Positions 22,506-32,142 of a DNA stretch of 64,000 nucleotides are shown here, piece by piece (position 1 is the stretch's first letter; every line of letters starts with the position of its first letter). Made by a program: the position numbers and the translations under genes. The DNA is taken from NCBI RefSeq assembly GCF_000183745.1, contig NC_014761.1, forward strand, positions 1,860,001 through 1,924,000. Reading direction: 5' to 3'. The notes under the pieces were generated by a model. The model worked only from the letters and a program-made list of their open reading frames with translations, was not told the origin of the DNA and did not search any database. Origin of the DNA: Oceanithermus profundus DSM 14977. GTDB taxonomy: Bacteria > Deinococcota > Deinococci > Deinococcales > Marinithermaceae.

Positions 22506-25043
22506 ATGAAGAAACTCTTCTATCTTGCTGGCCTGCTCCTGCTGCTCGCGGCCTGCAGCACCGGCGTCGTCCCCCCCAAGACCGGGGCTCCGGGGAGCAA
22601 CGACGGCGCACCGGCCGTGGACGTGACGAAGCAGTACGTCCTCGGGCAGGTGATCGTCGGCTACCGCGACGCGGCCGACCTCGACACGATCCTCAACGCC
22701 CTCGGCGGAAGCCTGATCAGCGACTGGGCCCCGATCAAGGCCGCCCTGGTCGCGCTTCCCGACGGCATGTCGGTGGAGAAGGCGCTTGGCATGCTGGAAC
22801 GTCGCGGCGACGTGCGCTACGCCGTCCCCAACCGGCTCGTCAAGGAACCCGAGCCGGTGAGCACGGTCAACACGACCGGCATGGGCGTCGGCGCCCTGGC
22901 CGACTCGCCGTACTCGGACCCCGACTTCGACAAGCAGTGGATGCACCGGCAGATGAACACTCCGGACGCCTGGGGCGCGGGGATCACCGGCGCCGGCGTG
23001 CGCATCGCCATCCACGACGACTTCATCGATCACACCCACCCCGACCTGCAGGCCAACATCGCCTACCCGGGTTTCTACGGCACCACGGGTGAGCTGATCT
23101 GCCCCGACACCCCCCACAACGGCTTGGGCACCCACGGCACCAGCGTGGCCGGCACCGCCGCCGCCGTGGCCAACGACATCGGCGGCCGCGGCATCGCCTA
23201 CGGCGCCAGCATCGTGCCCATCGCCATCGACCACCCGGTCGAGGGGTACCTGACGCTCTCCGGCATCGTGAACGGCGGCCTTTTCGCCATTTACGGGCCC
23301 GACGGCCTCGGCATCACCGTGCCCGACGGCTGCGGTGACGGTTACTCCCCGCCGCCTGGCCGTCCCTACGTGGACGTCCTCAACATGTCCTGGGGCAGCG
23401 GCGCCTACGACCAGGTGATCAAGGACCTGATGGACTGGATGCTCAGCTCGGGCATCGTCCTGGTCACCTCGGCGGGCAACACCCCCACCACCGGCTTCGC
23501 CGAACCCGCCTGGCACCCCGGCCTGATCACCGTCGCCGCCACCCGCGCCGACGGCCAGCGGACCGACTTCTCGAACCGCGGCGTTCACCTCGACGTGGCC
23601 GCACCCGGCCAGAACATCTGGGTGCCCACGACCCGCCAGTGCATCCTCGACGACCCCACGGGCGCGAGCTGCACGGGTAACGAGGACGACTACACCTACA
23701 TCGCCGGCACCTCGTTCTCCAGCCCCGCCACCGCGGGCGCGGTGGCCCTCATCCTCGAAGCCGCGGGCGGTCCCGGCAGCCTCGACGCGCGCCAGGTGCG
23801 CGCCATCCTGACCCAGACCGCCTGGGACGCCAACGCCGACACCCTTCCGGGCTTCGACGAGGACCTGGGCTGGGGCATCGTCGACGCCGGCGCGGCCGTG
23901 GTCAAGGCAAAGACCATCGCCGACGGCAGCGAGCCCGCCCCCGCCGCGGGCGCGAACCTCTACGTCGACGTCGTCGACGCCAACACCGGCACCCCGTTGC
24001 CGATGACGAGCGTGACCCTCGTTCCCCTGGACGACCAGGGCAACCCGCTGCCCGACCGCCCCATCCTGCCCACGCAAACCACGGGCACCGGCCTCTTCGG
24101 CGACGGCACCGCGATGTTCCTGCAGATCGACCCCGGCTACTACCGCGTCATGGTGGGCGGTCCGCACAAGAAGAGCGGGGTCGCCCCCGGGGCGGCCGAG
24201 GGGATCGTGCTGGTCTCGAGCGGCAGCCAGGGGTTCACCGTCCCGCTGAACATCCAGCTCCCCAGCGACCCCTACGAACCTAACGACAGCGCCTCGACGG
24301 CCACTCCGGTAACCGCAGGCACGACCTACAAGGGCATCATCTACAACCCCGATACCGGCAGCGACGTGGACTTCTACGCCCTCACCGTCACCGCGGGTAG
24401 CGAGTACGTGCTGAACACCGAGTCGCTCTCGGGCCAGATGGACCTCGCCATCACCGTCTACGCCAGCGACGGCACGACCGTCATCGCCTCCAACGACAAC
24501 AACCAGTCCTTCACCGGCGACGCGTGGGTCAGCTTCACCGCGTCCGCCAACGGCACCGTCTACATCCGGGTTGAGGACCTGAACGGCTCCTCGAGCCCCT
24601 TCAACGGCTACGCCCTCGACATCGCCAGCCCGGTGGTGGCCGAGAGCGAGCCCAACGGTTCGGCGTCCGTGAGCGGCACCAACATCTCCAGCGTCGACTT
24701 CACGAACGCCCAGGGCGTGGCGCTCGGCTCGGCGGTGAACGCCTCGATCAGCCCGGCGGGCGACGACGACATCTTCATGCTGACGCTCACCGCGGGCACC
24801 ACCCTGGTCGTCGACGTCGAGACCGTGAACAGCGGTGAGCCCGACACCATGCTCGCCGTCTACGACAGCGCCGGAAACCAGGTCGCCTTCAACGACGACT
24901 TCACCGGCCGCGAGTCCCGGCTCGAGTTCACGCCCTCCGCCGACGGCACCTACTACGTGCTGGTCACCGCCTGGGACGGCGACGCCGGCGGCAGCACCAC
25001 CGGCAACTACGTCCTGAGCCTGACCCAGCTCGACGTGCCCTAG
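22506..25043 (+). CDS. cell-surface S8 (subtilisin) serine protease lipoprotein with PPC domains
   Basis: This 845-aa lipoprotein has lipobox LLAAC with Cys17. An inhibitor-like propeptide (about 40-115) precedes the subtilase domain (about 140-440). The catalytic triad is visible as Asp171 (IAIHDDFID), His210 (GTHGTSVAGT) and Ser403 (GTSFSSP), with oxyanion Asn325. A carboxypeptidase-regulatory-like segment and two bacterial pre-peptidase C-terminal (PPC) domains follow, recognised by DPYEPNDS...DVDFYALTV and DDDIFMLTL...NDDF patterns. Lipid anchoring of the protease suggests it acts at the cell surface. It follows GGAGGGGAGGT and pairs with the preceding lipoprotein. Confidence 0.93.
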   Translation: MKKLFYLAGLLLLLAACSTGVVPPKTGAPGSNDGAPAVDVTKQYVLGQVIVGYRDAADLDTILNALGGSLISDWAPIKAALVALPDGMSVEKALGMLERRGDVRYAVPNRLVKEPEPVSTVNTTGMGVGALADSPYSDPDFDKQWMHRQMNTPDAWGAGITGAGVRIAIHDDFIDHTHPDLQANIAYPGFYGTTGELICPDTPHNGLGTHGTSVAGTAAAVANDIGGRGIAYGASIVPIAIDHPVEGYLTLSGIVNGGLFAIYGPDGLGITVPDGCGDGYSPPPGRPYVDVLNMSWGSGAYDQVIKDLMDWMLSSGIVLVTSAGNTPTTGFAEPAWHPGLITVAATRADGQRTDFSNRGVHLDVAAPGQNIWVPTTRQCILDDPTGASCTGNEDDYTYIAGTSFSSPATAGAVALILEAAGGPGSLDARQVRAILTQTAWDANADTLPGFDEDLGWGIVDAGAAVVKAKTIADGSEPAPAAGANLYVDVVDANTGTPLPMTSVTLVPLDDQGNPLPDRPILPTQTTGTGLFGDGTAMFLQIDPGYYRVMVGGPHKKSGVAPGAAEGIVLVSSGSQGFTVPLNIQLPSDPYEPNDSASTATPVTAGTTYKGIIYNPDTGSDVDFYALTVTAGSEYVLNTESLSGQMDLAITVYASDGTTVIASNDNNQSFTGDAWVSFTASANGTVYIRVEDLNGSSSPFNGYALDIASPVVAESEPNGSASVSGTNISSVDFTNAQGVALGSAVNASISPAGDDDIFMLTLTAGTTLVVDVETVNSGEPDTMLAVYDSAGNQVAFNDDFTGRESRLEFTPSADGTYYVLVTAWDGDAGGSTTGNYVLSLTQLDVP

Positions 25044-25062
25044 CCCCGTTCGGCGCGACCGA

Positions 25063-25090
25063 CCCGGCGGCCGTGAGGCCGCCGGGTTTT
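25063..25090 (+). terminator. intrinsic terminator of the subtilase operon
   Basis: A perfect 10-bp stem CCCGGCGGCC with GGCCGCCGGG, loop GTGA, and TTTT directly after. This is the textbook form. Confidence 0.9.
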
Positions 25091-25127
25091 CATGCGTTTA
25101 TTACACCCGGCGCTATACTCTATGGAG

Positions 25128-26651
25128 ATGCCCGAGCGCTACGGCCCCTACGAAACCGTGCAGCAGGAACGCCGCGAAGACTTCCTCACGGTGTGGCGCG
25201 CACGAAGCCCGTCCGGCGCCGAGGGCCGCCTGTACTGGTTCGACGTCCGGGGCCCCGAGGCGCGCGCCGTCTTCTTCCGTTTTCGCAAGGCGCTCAAGGC
25301 CCTCTCCGCCCTGGGGGTGCTGCCCGAGGGCCTGGAAATCAGCGCCAAACCCGGGCAGTACTACGTCTTCTGGCCGTCCTGCGAGGCCCCTTCGGCCCTG
25401 CCCGCCAAGGGACGCAAGGTCGTGCGTGAGGTGGGCCGAATCCTGGAGGCGCTCAGGCCGCTGGGGTTCGCGCTGCCGGACCTTGATCTGCGTTTGAACG
25501 AGGACGGGGTGCGCGTGGCCGCCCTCGACCCTCTGAGCGAGCACGACGAGGCCGAGATCGAGCGCCTCGGCGGGCGCTTTCTGCGGGCCCTGCCCTCGGC
25601 GCGGCCGGGGCGCGGGAACCGCGCCGCCTCCTGGGTGCCGGGGCTGCTCCTGGCCGTGCTGGGGCTGTGGCTCTTCGCCGCCGGCAGCGCGCGCTACCTG
25701 AACCCTCCCGAGTTCACGATCCCCGACCTGCGCGGCCAGGACCCGCGCACCGCGCTGGAAGCGGTCAAGAACATGGGGCTCAAGGTCACCTTCACCATGG
25801 CCAGCGAGCCGGACCGGCCGCGCGATCTGATCCTGGAACAAAACCCGCCTCCGGGGACCCGGGTCAAACCCGGACGCGCCCTCGAGCTCGTCCTCAACCG
25901 GCCCAAGGACGGCCGGGTGCCGCCGCTCGCGGGGCAGCCGCTGAGCGACGCGCAACGAACGCTCGAAGAGGCCGGCTACCTGCCCGGGGCCGCGGCCACG
26001 GGATACAGCGAGGAGCCCGAAGGCACGGTGCTGGCCAGCGCGCCGCCCGCGGACGCGCCGCTGCCCCAGGGGGCCACGGTGCGCCTCCTCACCTCCGACG
26101 GCCCCGCGCCGCGCAAGACCGTGCTGCCCGAGCTCACCGGACTCAACCTGGAAGAGGCGCGCTACCTGATCTCGGTCGCGGAGCTGCGCCTGGGCGAGGT
26201 GCAGACCCTGCCCTCCCCGCAGCCCGAGGGCACGGTGCTGGCCCAGTCGCCCCCCGCGGGCGTCGCCCTCGACGTGGGCAGCCCGGTGGTGGTGACCGTG
26301 GCCGGGCGGGGCGAGGTGCTGCTCCCCGAGCAGGGATTCATGGCGCCGCCGGCCCCGCAGGAAACGCCCCCCGAGACCCCGGCGACGGAAACCGAAACGC
26401 CGCCGCCGCCCGACCTCGCCCCTGGAGAACGCATCGTCCCCATCCGGGTGCCGCTGCCCGCCAGCGGGACCCAGGCCCCCGTGCACGTGCGCCTCGTCGT
26501 CGCCGACGACGGCGGCGAACGCACGCCCATCGACACCTTCGCCCAGGGCGGCAGCACCCTCGAGGGCAGCGTCCGGGTGAAGGGCGACGCCCGGTTCAAG
26601 CTCTACCTCGACGGCTTCCTCTATCAGGAGTGGACGAGCCCGGCCCCCTGA
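25128..26651 (+). CDS. PASTA-domain membrane protein with kinase-like N-terminal region
   Basis: The 507-aa protein has a cytoplasmic N-terminal region (about 1-165), one membrane helix (about 170-190) and three PASTA repeats (about 195-265, 265-335 and 340-405). The repeats are recognisable by LEQNPPPGTRVKPG, LASAPPADAPLPQG and LAQSPPAGVALDVG. A Pro/Glu/Thr-rich linker and a small C-terminal beta domain follow. The N-terminal part has a Ser/Thr-kinase-like cadence but no Lys-Glu pair, HRD or DFG, so it looks like a pseudokinase remnant. PASTA repeats bind peptidoglycan or muropeptides. The ATG at 25128 is 8 nt behind TATACT. Confidence 0.85.
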   Translation: MPERYGPYETVQQERREDFLTVWRARSPSGAEGRLYWFDVRGPEARAVFFRFRKALKALSALGVLPEGLEISAKPGQYYVFWPSCEAPSALPAKGRKVVREVGRILEALRPLGFALPDLDLRLNEDGVRVAALDPLSEHDEAEIERLGGRFLRALPSARPGRGNRAASWVPGLLLAVLGLWLFAAGSARYLNPPEFTIPDLRGQDPRTALEAVKNMGLKVTFTMASEPDRPRDLILEQNPPPGTRVKPGRALELVLNRPKDGRVPPLAGQPLSDAQRTLEEAGYLPGAAATGYSEEPEGTVLASAPPADAPLPQGATVRLLTSDGPAPRKTVLPELTGLNLEEARYLISVAELRLGEVQTLPSPQPEGTVLAQSPPAGVALDVGSPVVVTVAGRGEVLLPEQGFMAPPAPQETPPETPATETETPPPPDLAPGERIVPIRVPLPASGTQAPVHVRLVVADDGGERTPIDTFAQGGSTLEGSVRVKGDARFKLYLDGFLYQEWTSPAP

Positions 26652-26654
26652 ACC

Positions 26655-27005
26655 TCAAAACGTGAGGACGGCGGCGCCCCGCGCCAGCCGGCCGTAAAGG
26701 CTGGGGTGGCCGCGGTGCTCGTTCAGCAGTTTTACCCCCGCCGCGCGCACGACCGCGAGCACCCCGAAGGCGCGGGCGCAGTAGACGCAGGCTCCGGCGC
26801 GCGGCTTCAAGCCGCGCCACAGGGCGTGGTGCTTGTGGTCCGGGTCCTCGAGCCGTGCGACCCAGCGGACGGCCGCGCCGTCGAAGACGAGCTCGACGTC
26901 CGCCCCCGCGTCCGCGGCTTCGGCGGCCGTTTCCAAAGCGTTCGCCAGGCGCCCCAGGTCGCCGTGGGTTTCGGTACCGGCCAGAACGACGACGGCTAGC
27001 TCCAT
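26655..27005 (-). CDS. DsrE-family protein
   Basis: The 116-aa alpha/beta protein has a start (LAVVVLAGTETHGDLGRLANAL) and a Cys-bearing central loop (GACVYCARAFGV, Cys about 73 and 76) that fit the DsrE/DsrF-like fold used in sulfur relay and related small-molecule roles. The partner is unknown. It converges on the PASTA gene with only 3 nt between stops and is divergent from the LOG gene. Confidence 0.7.
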   Translation of the reverse strand: MELAVVVLAGTETHGDLGRLANALETAAEAADAGADVELVFDGAAVRWVARLEDPDHKHHALWRGLKPRAGACVYCARAFGVLAVVRAAGVKLLNEHRGHPSLYGRLARGAAVLTF

Positions 27006-27061
27006 GCCCCGTTGTACGCCGGACGGCGCCTCCCCCGCGTCGGCTGGCCTACACTGAGGGC

Positions 27062-27730
27062 ATGGTCAACGAACGCGGGGTCATCGACCGGCTGCACTAC
27101 ACGGATTCCTGGCGCCTCTTCCGTATCCTCGCGGAGTTCGTGGACGGCTTCGAGCTGCTCTCGGGGATCGAGGTGCCGCTGGTCTCGGTCTTCGGATCGG
27201 CGCGCTTCGGCCCCGACCACCCCTCGTACGCGCTGGGGGAGGAGCTGGGGCGCGAGCTCGCCAAGGCCGGCTTCGGGGTGGTCACCGGGGGCGGCCCCGG
27301 CATCATGGAGGCGGTCAACAAGGGGGCGTACGAAGCCGGAGGGGTGTCCGTGGGGCTGAACATCGAGCTGCCGCACGAGCAGCACCCCAACCACTACCAG
27401 ACCCACAGCCTGCAGTTCCGCTATTTTTTCGTGCGCAAGGTGATGTTCGTGCGCTACGCGGTGGGTTTCGTGGTGCTTCCGGGTGGGTTCGGAACCCTCG
27501 ACGAGCTCACCGAAGTGCTCGTCCTGCTGCAGACGGGCAAGGTGCACCCCTTCCCCCTCTTCGCCATGGACCGCGGTTACTGGCGGGGGCTCGAGGCCTG
27601 GATCCACGACACGCTGGCCGAACGCCAGGCCGTGGGCCCGCAGGATCCCGGCCTGCTGCGGCTCGCCGACCGCCCCGAAGAGGTCATCGAGGTCTTCAGG
27701 AAGGAGCTCGAAGAGCGCAGCCGTGCTTGA
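27062..27730 (+). CDS. LOG-family nucleotide phosphoribohydrolase (TIGR00730)
   Basis: The 222-aa protein of the lysine-decarboxylase-like/LOG family shows VFGSARF, the glycine-rich VVTGGGPGIMEAVNKGA and the catalytic PGGFGTLDE motif. Members hydrolyse the N-glycosidic bond of nucleoside 5'-monophosphates (in plants, activating cytokinins). The exact bacterial substrate varies. TACACT lies 6 nt before the ATG. rnhB starts inside its last codons. Confidence 0.9.
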   Translation: MVNERGVIDRLHYTDSWRLFRILAEFVDGFELLSGIEVPLVSVFGSARFGPDHPSYALGEELGRELAKAGFGVVTGGGPGIMEAVNKGAYEAGGVSVGLNIELPHEQHPNHYQTHSLQFRYFFVRKVMFVRYAVGFVVLPGGFGTLDELTEVLVLLQTGKVHPFPLFAMDRGYWRGLEAWIHDTLAERQAVGPQDPGLLRLADRPEEVIEVFRKELEERSRA

Positions 27731-28316
27731 GCGGGAGTTCTGGCGCCAGGGCCTCAGGGTCGCCGGGGTCGACGAAGCCGGCCGCGGGGCGCTCGCCGGC
27801 CCCGTCGTAGCCGCCGCGGTGGTGCTCGCCCCGGGGCGGCACCCCTACCGCGACTCGAAGCGGCTGACGCCGCGGCGGCGCGAGCAGCTGCTCGACCACC
27901 TGCAGCGGCACGCGCTGGCCTGGGGGGTGGGTGCCTGCAGCGCGGCCGAGGTGGATCGGCTCGGGGTGCTGCGCGCCACCCACTGCGCCGCCCAGCGGGC
28001 GCTGGCCCGTCTGCGCATCGCGCCCCAGGCGCTCGTCACCGACTACCTCTTCCTGGAGACCGAACTTCCGCTGCTGGCCCCCGCCCGCGCCGAGGCGCAA
28101 AGCCCCAGCGTGGCGGCCGCCTCCATCCTCGCCAAGGTGGTGCGCGACCGGATCATGGTCGGCCTGCACCGCCGCTACCCCGGCTACGGCTTCGCACGGC
28201 ACAAGGGCTACGGCACCGCCGAACACCTCGCCTGTCTGGCGCGGCTGGGCCCCTGCCCCCAGCACCGCCGCCGCTTCGCTCCGGTGGCCCAGGCGGGTTT
28301 GTGGGATCCGCCTTAA
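27723..28316 (+). CDS. rnhB: ribonuclease HII
   Basis: The 197-aa RNase HII removes ribonucleotides and RNA primers from DNA. The active-site carboxylates are seen in GVDEAGRGALAGP (Asp-Glu), DSKRL and VTDYL. The GTG start at 27723 overlaps the stop of the LOG gene by 8 nt, so I expect coupled translation. The longer upstream frame is discarded because it would run through the LOG gene. Confidence 0.92.
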   Translation: MLEREFWRQGLRVAGVDEAGRGALAGPVVAAAVVLAPGRHPYRDSKRLTPRRREQLLDHLQRHALAWGVGACSAAEVDRLGVLRATHCAAQRALARLRIAPQALVTDYLFLETELPLLAPARAEAQSPSVAAASILAKVVRDRIMVGLHRRYPGYGFARHKGYGTAEHLACLARLGPCPQHRRRFAPVAQAGLWDPP

Positions 28317-28381
28317 AGCGCCTTAATCTTCCCGCCCGCGGCTTTCATCCGCGGCGGCTAGACTGGAACTGGGGAGGTGCC

Positions 28382-28888
28382 ATGAAAAGGATGCTCTTGC
28401 TCTTGGGGCTCAGCGCCCTGCTGTCTGCGTGTACGATCACCCTCCGGCCCGGAGACGTCCAGGTGGGGGTCTCCGTCGAGTTCGGCCTGGCCGACGTGAT
28501 CGCGCGCTTCGAACCCGACCGCGGTCAGGGCGCCACCTACCGCGTCGGGGAGGAGGTGCAGTTCGTGATCACGCTGCGCCGGCCCGGTTACGTCAGCCTC
28601 GTGGCCATCGACCCCGACGGCCGCACCTACGAGTTCGAGCACGGCGTCTACCTTACCGCGGGCACGCACGTGCTGCCCCTGCCCAGCATGCGGCGCCGCT
28701 ACGTCGTGGACTACCCCACCGGCGAGCAACGGGTGCGGGCGATCTACACCGACACCCGCCCGGGAAGCGTCTACTTCCGCGGCGTGTACAGCACCGACGG
28801 GTTCAACGACCGCCTGCGGCTGTACTTCAAACAGAGCTACGCTCAGGTGCGCGACGTGAAGGAAACCTATTTCTACATTGCATACTAA
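28382..28888 (+). CDS. DUF4384-domain lipoprotein
   Basis: The 168-aa lipoprotein has lipobox ALLSAC (Cys17). The body matches the DUF4384 beta-sandwich: YRVGEEVQFVITLRRPGYVSLVAIDPDG followed by a hydrophobic strand and a C-terminal aromatic tail. This domain is common in surface proteins of Deinococcota. Its role is unknown. GGGGAGGTG precedes the ATG. Confidence 0.8.
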   Translation: MKRMLLLLGLSALLSACTITLRPGDVQVGVSVEFGLADVIARFEPDRGQGATYRVGEEVQFVITLRRPGYVSLVAIDPDGRTYEFEHGVYLTAGTHVLPLPSMRRRYVVDYPTGEQRVRAIYTDTRPGSVYFRGVYSTDGFNDRLRLYFKQSYAQVRDVKETYFYIAY

Positions 28889-28915
28889 TTCTTTCCGACG
28901 CCGTCGCAGCCGGCC

Positions 28916-28945
28916 TTGCGCAGGTTTCGGCTGTGACCGTATAAT
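28916..28945 (+). promoter_or_regulatory. promoter of the TRAP receptor gene
   Basis: TTGCGC (28916-28921) and TATAAT (28940-28945) are 18 bp apart. The roughly 30-nt leader contains AAGGAGGG ahead of the ATG at 28985. Confidence 0.7.
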
Positions 28946-28984
28946 CGAGCCGTAACAACGCGGTACCTAAAAGGAGGGCATGGA

Positions 28985-30064
28985 ATGAAACGTCGTGATT
29001 TTATGAAGAAGGCAGCGGCCGGCGTCGCTGCGAGCACCGTCTTCGGTCCGGTCTTCGCCCAGACCAAGAAGAAGATCCGCTGGCGCATGGCCACCAGCTG
29101 GCCCAAGGCGCTGGACACCATTTACGGCGGCGCGGAAACGATCGCCGACCGCGTGCGCGCGATGACCGACGGCAACTTCGACATCCGCGTTTACGCAGGC
29201 GGCGAGATCGTGCACGGCCTCAAGGTCGTGGACGCCGTCCAGCAGGGCACCGTGCAGGCGGGCCACACCGCCGGGTACTACTACATCGGCAAGCACCCGG
29301 CCTTCGCCTTCGCCACCGCGCTGCCCTTCGGCCTCAACTTCCGTCAGCAGAACGCCTGGCTCTACGACGGCAACGGGAACAAGCTGCTCAACGAGCTCTT
29401 CGCCGACTTCAACATGATCGGCTTCCCCGCCGGCAACACCGGCGTGCAGATGGGCGGTTGGTTCCGTAAGGAGATCAACAGCGTCGCCGACCTCAAGGGC
29501 CTCAAGATGCGCATCCCCGGCCTGGGCGGCAAGGTGATGGCGCGCCTGGGCGTGACCGTGCAGGTGCTCGCGGGCGGCGAGATCTACCCCGCGCTCGAGC
29601 GCGGCGCCATCGACGCCACCGAGTGGGTCGGCCCCTACGACGACGAGAAGCAGGGCTTCTACAAGGTCGCCAAGTACTACTACTACCCCGGGTGGTGGGA
29701 GCCGGGCCCCACGCTGCACACCTTCGTCAACCTCAAGGCCTGGAACGACCTGCCGAAGGAGTACCAGCAGATCTACATGACCGCGGCCGCCGAGGCCAAC
29801 CAGCAGATGATGGTCGACTACGACTTCAAGAACCCGCCGGCCTTCAAGCGTCTGCTGGCCAAGGGCGTGAAGCTGCGCCGCTTCTCCAACGAGATCATGG
29901 ACGCGGCCCGCAAGGAAGCCTTCGCCCTCTTCGACGAGCTGGCCTCCTCCGACAAGTTCTACGAGAAGGTCTACACCGACTGGAAGGCCTTCCGCGAGGA
30001 CATCTACCGCTGGTACGGCACCGCCGAATCCGCCTACCTGCAGTACGTCGCTTCGCGCTCCTAG
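28985..30064 (+). CDS. dctP: TRAP transporter solute-binding protein (2-oxo acid/lactate class)
   Basis: The 359-aa periplasmic receptor has a twin-arginine-like export signal (KRRDFMKKAAAG). The mature part starts IRWRMATSWPKALDTIYGGAE. It shows the family segments VDAVQQGTVQAGHTAGYYY and LKMRIPGLGGKVMARLGV, and GAIDATEWVGPYDD. This TakP-like class, which includes the T. thermophilus calcium-lactate receptor, binds 2-oxo acids or lactate. The substrate is inferred from class only. Permease genes lie downstream but on the opposite strand, so the receptor has its own strong promoter and terminator. Confidence 0.88.
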   Translation: MKRRDFMKKAAAGVAASTVFGPVFAQTKKKIRWRMATSWPKALDTIYGGAETIADRVRAMTDGNFDIRVYAGGEIVHGLKVVDAVQQGTVQAGHTAGYYYIGKHPAFAFATALPFGLNFRQQNAWLYDGNGNKLLNELFADFNMIGFPAGNTGVQMGGWFRKEINSVADLKGLKMRIPGLGGKVMARLGVTVQVLAGGEIYPALERGAIDATEWVGPYDDEKQGFYKVAKYYYYPGWWEPGPTLHTFVNLKAWNDLPKEYQQIYMTAAAEANQQMMVDYDFKNPPAFKRLLAKGVKLRRFSNEIMDAARKEAFALFDELASSDKFYEKVYTDWKAFREDIYRWYGTAESAYLQYVASRS

Positions 30065-30088
30065 AACCGGCGCCACGCGAAATACGAG

Positions 30089-30119
30089 CGCACCCCCGGC
30101 CGCGGCCGGGGGTGCGTTT
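30089..30119. terminator. bidirectional terminator between dctP and dctM
   Basis: A 12-bp GC-rich stem (CGCACCCCCGGC with GCCGGGGGTGCG) around a CGCG loop, followed by TTTGAGTT on the plus strand. It separates convergent genes. Confidence 0.8.
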
Positions 30120-30148
30120 GAGTTGGTCGGCGGGCCTGGACGGCCGCC

Positions 30149-31521
<1,373 letters not shown>

Positions 31522-31525
<4 letters not shown>

Positions 31526-32082
31526 AGCGAGGGCTCCTCTTCGCTTCCGGAGGCGAGCGCGACCTGATGGCCGGTGAGCAGGGCGATGCGCTTGATCAGC
31601 TCGCTAAGGCCCTGCAGGAAGAGCAACACGAAGGCGACGATCAGCGCCGCCTTGATGGGGTAGCGCGGCAGCCCGCCGGGGTCGGGCGACATCTCGTGGA
31701 TCTTCCAGGACTCGAAGACGATCGGAAAGGCGGTCCAGAGCACCACCGCTGTGAAGGGCAGCAGGAAGAGCACGGTGCCGAAGACGTCGACCCAGGCCTT
31801 ACCGCGTTCCGACAGGCGGGAATAGATGATGTCCACGCGGACGTGCGCGTTGTGCTTGAGGGTGTAGGCCGCGCCCCACATGAAGACGAGGGCGAACATG
31901 TACCATTGCAGCTCGATGTAGGTGTTCGAGCTCAGGTCCACGCCGATGGTCTGCGAAAGTTTTCGCGTGACCGCGTTGTACACGCCGATGACGACCATCA
32001 GGAGCGTCAGCCAGGACACCAAGCGGCCCACGGCCTCGTTGAGGGCGTCGATAAGGCGGGAAAAGCTTAATAGGAAATCCAC
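31522..32082 (-). CDS. dctQ: TRAP transporter small permease DctQ
   Basis: The 186-aa protein has four membrane spans and the DctQ signature region WYMFALVFMWGAAYTLKHNAHVRVDI. It is the accessory membrane subunit that pairs with DctM. The GTG start follows GGAGGCC. The long form, with an extended cytoplasmic C-terminus, is usual for the 2-oxo acid/lactate class. Confidence 0.9.
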
Positions 32083-32142
32083 TCGGGGCCTCCTTCCTCG
32101 CCAGCCCCCTAATGCTACCCGGGGTGTGCATGGATATTCAAC

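Noticed and set aside
20862-24167. Open frame of 1101 codons antisense to the lipoprotein and subtilase
   Set aside because: It spans two real genes with lipoboxes and a catalytic triad, and its translation is biased (Val/Gly/His/Ala/Asp).
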